A stretch of DNA of 21,607 bases, taken from the NCBI GenBank assembly GCA_014379925.1, contig JACMKY010000245.1:1-21607 (forward strand), given 5' to 3'. The notes beneath the pieces were generated by a model, which saw nothing but the letters and a program-made list of their open reading frames with translations, was not told the origin of the DNA and did no database searches. Below, one piece after another: positions 21,371 through 21,607 of the stretch. The first letter of the stretch is position 1. Each line of letters opens with the position of its first letter. This DNA comes from Cytophagales bacterium. GTDB taxonomy: Bacteria > Bacteroidota > Bacteroidia > Cytophagales > ES-bin-26. Position numbers and translations under genes: made by a program.

Positions 21371-21607
21371 TCAGGGCCCGAGCTTCTTGCGCAACAACTC
21401 GCCCGCCTGTTGCGGATTGGCCTTGCCTTGGCTGGCCTTCATGACCTGACCCACCAGCGCGTTGAAGGCTTTTTCCTTTCCCTGCCGAAATTCTTCAACG
21501 TTCTTGCGGTTGGATTCGAGCACGCTGTCGACTATTTTCTCCAGTGCGCCAGAATCGCTCAGTTGGAGCAGACCTTTTTCCGCAATGATCTGGTCAACAT
21601 CCTGCCC
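21371..21607 (-). CDS. gatB: Glutamyl/aspartyl-tRNA amidotransferase subunit B, C-terminal part
   Basis: These are the last 78 residues of GatB, running off the window. They form the C-terminal GatB/YqeY domain: LLQLSDSGALEKIVDSVLE, NRKNVEEFRQGKEKAFNALVGQVMKASQGKAN, then the typical ending ELLRKKLGP and a TGA stop (21373-21371). GatB works in the GatCAB complex, which converts Glu-tRNA(Gln) or Asp-tRNA(Asn) to the amidated form. The visible part is intact and ends at the family's usual C-terminus. Seven bases later the metY fragment begins in the same orientation. Confidence 0.9.
   Translation of the reverse strand, partial: GQDVDQIIAEKGLLQLSDSGALEKIVDSVLESNRKNVEEFRQGKEKAFNALVGQVMKASQGKANPQQAGELLRKKLGP

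Noticed and set aside
1..21607. CRISPR array, tRNA or rRNA genes
   Set aside because: No regularly spaced direct repeats, cloverleaf-like segments ending in CCA, or rRNA-like stretches were found by reading both strands.

Overview
The window reads as a chromosomal segment of a GC-rich member of the Bacteroidota, most likely Cytophagales (Spirosoma/Larkinella-like). This is inferred from the protein families present (DUF4286, a CruF-type carotenoid protein, a MerR/B12 regulator, a Bacteroidota-style MetX), the lack of clear Shine-Dalgarno sequences before starts, and a perfect TAnnTTTG -7 box before rluA. Most genes are GC-rich housekeeping or metabolic genes. One AT-rich gene (18477-19184) stands out as foreign. 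I see no tRNA, rRNA or CRISPR.

Layout. Positions 114-2159 (+) hold a ZnT9-like cation diffusion facilitator and an aldo/keto reductase. Positions 2198-6540 (-) hold a zinc-free MDR oxidoreductase, a small unknown protein with its own terminator, a membrane-anchored SDR, a secreted Lys/Ala/Glu-rich coiled-coil protein and an alpha/beta hydrolase. That hydrolase is the last gene of an overlapping operon with a GMC flavoprotein and a gluconate-2-dehydrogenase subunit-3-like protein (5719-8760, -). A stress-type SDR lies directly upstream (8838-9704, -). A class C beta-lactamase-fold lipoprotein (9934-11115, -) and a K+ channel-like protein (11230-12258, -) follow.

Positions 12459-13495 (+) encode an ECF sigma factor and a small two-helix membrane protein. 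They face a CarH/LitR-like MerR regulator with a B12-binding domain (13555-14451, -), which lies downstream of a CruF-type carotenoid gene (14539-15234, -). The regulator has the Wx9EH and ExHxx signature of photosensory B12 proteins, so this block is probably a light-responsive carotenoid locus. Whether the sigma pair belongs to it is a hypothesis.

Positions 15325-18342 hold DUF4286 (+), an SSAT-like GNAT (-), RluD-type pseudouridine synthase (-) and an ACC deaminase/D-cysteine desulfhydrase-like enzyme (+, TTG start). The right end looks rearranged. It contains the AT-rich SUMF1/FGE-fold gene, a frameshifted coiled-coil remnant (19345-19713), metX with a TTG start just behind a terminator-like hairpin, and a metY reduced to its C-terminal quarter that abuts the 3' end of gatB, which runs off the window.

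Small-scale structure includes a four-copy 8-bp tandem repeat before the first gene, REP-like twin hairpins (5521-5628), nested inverted repeats before the sigma gene, and palindromes that could be operators before the MerR gene and in the rluA/ACC-deaminase divergent region.
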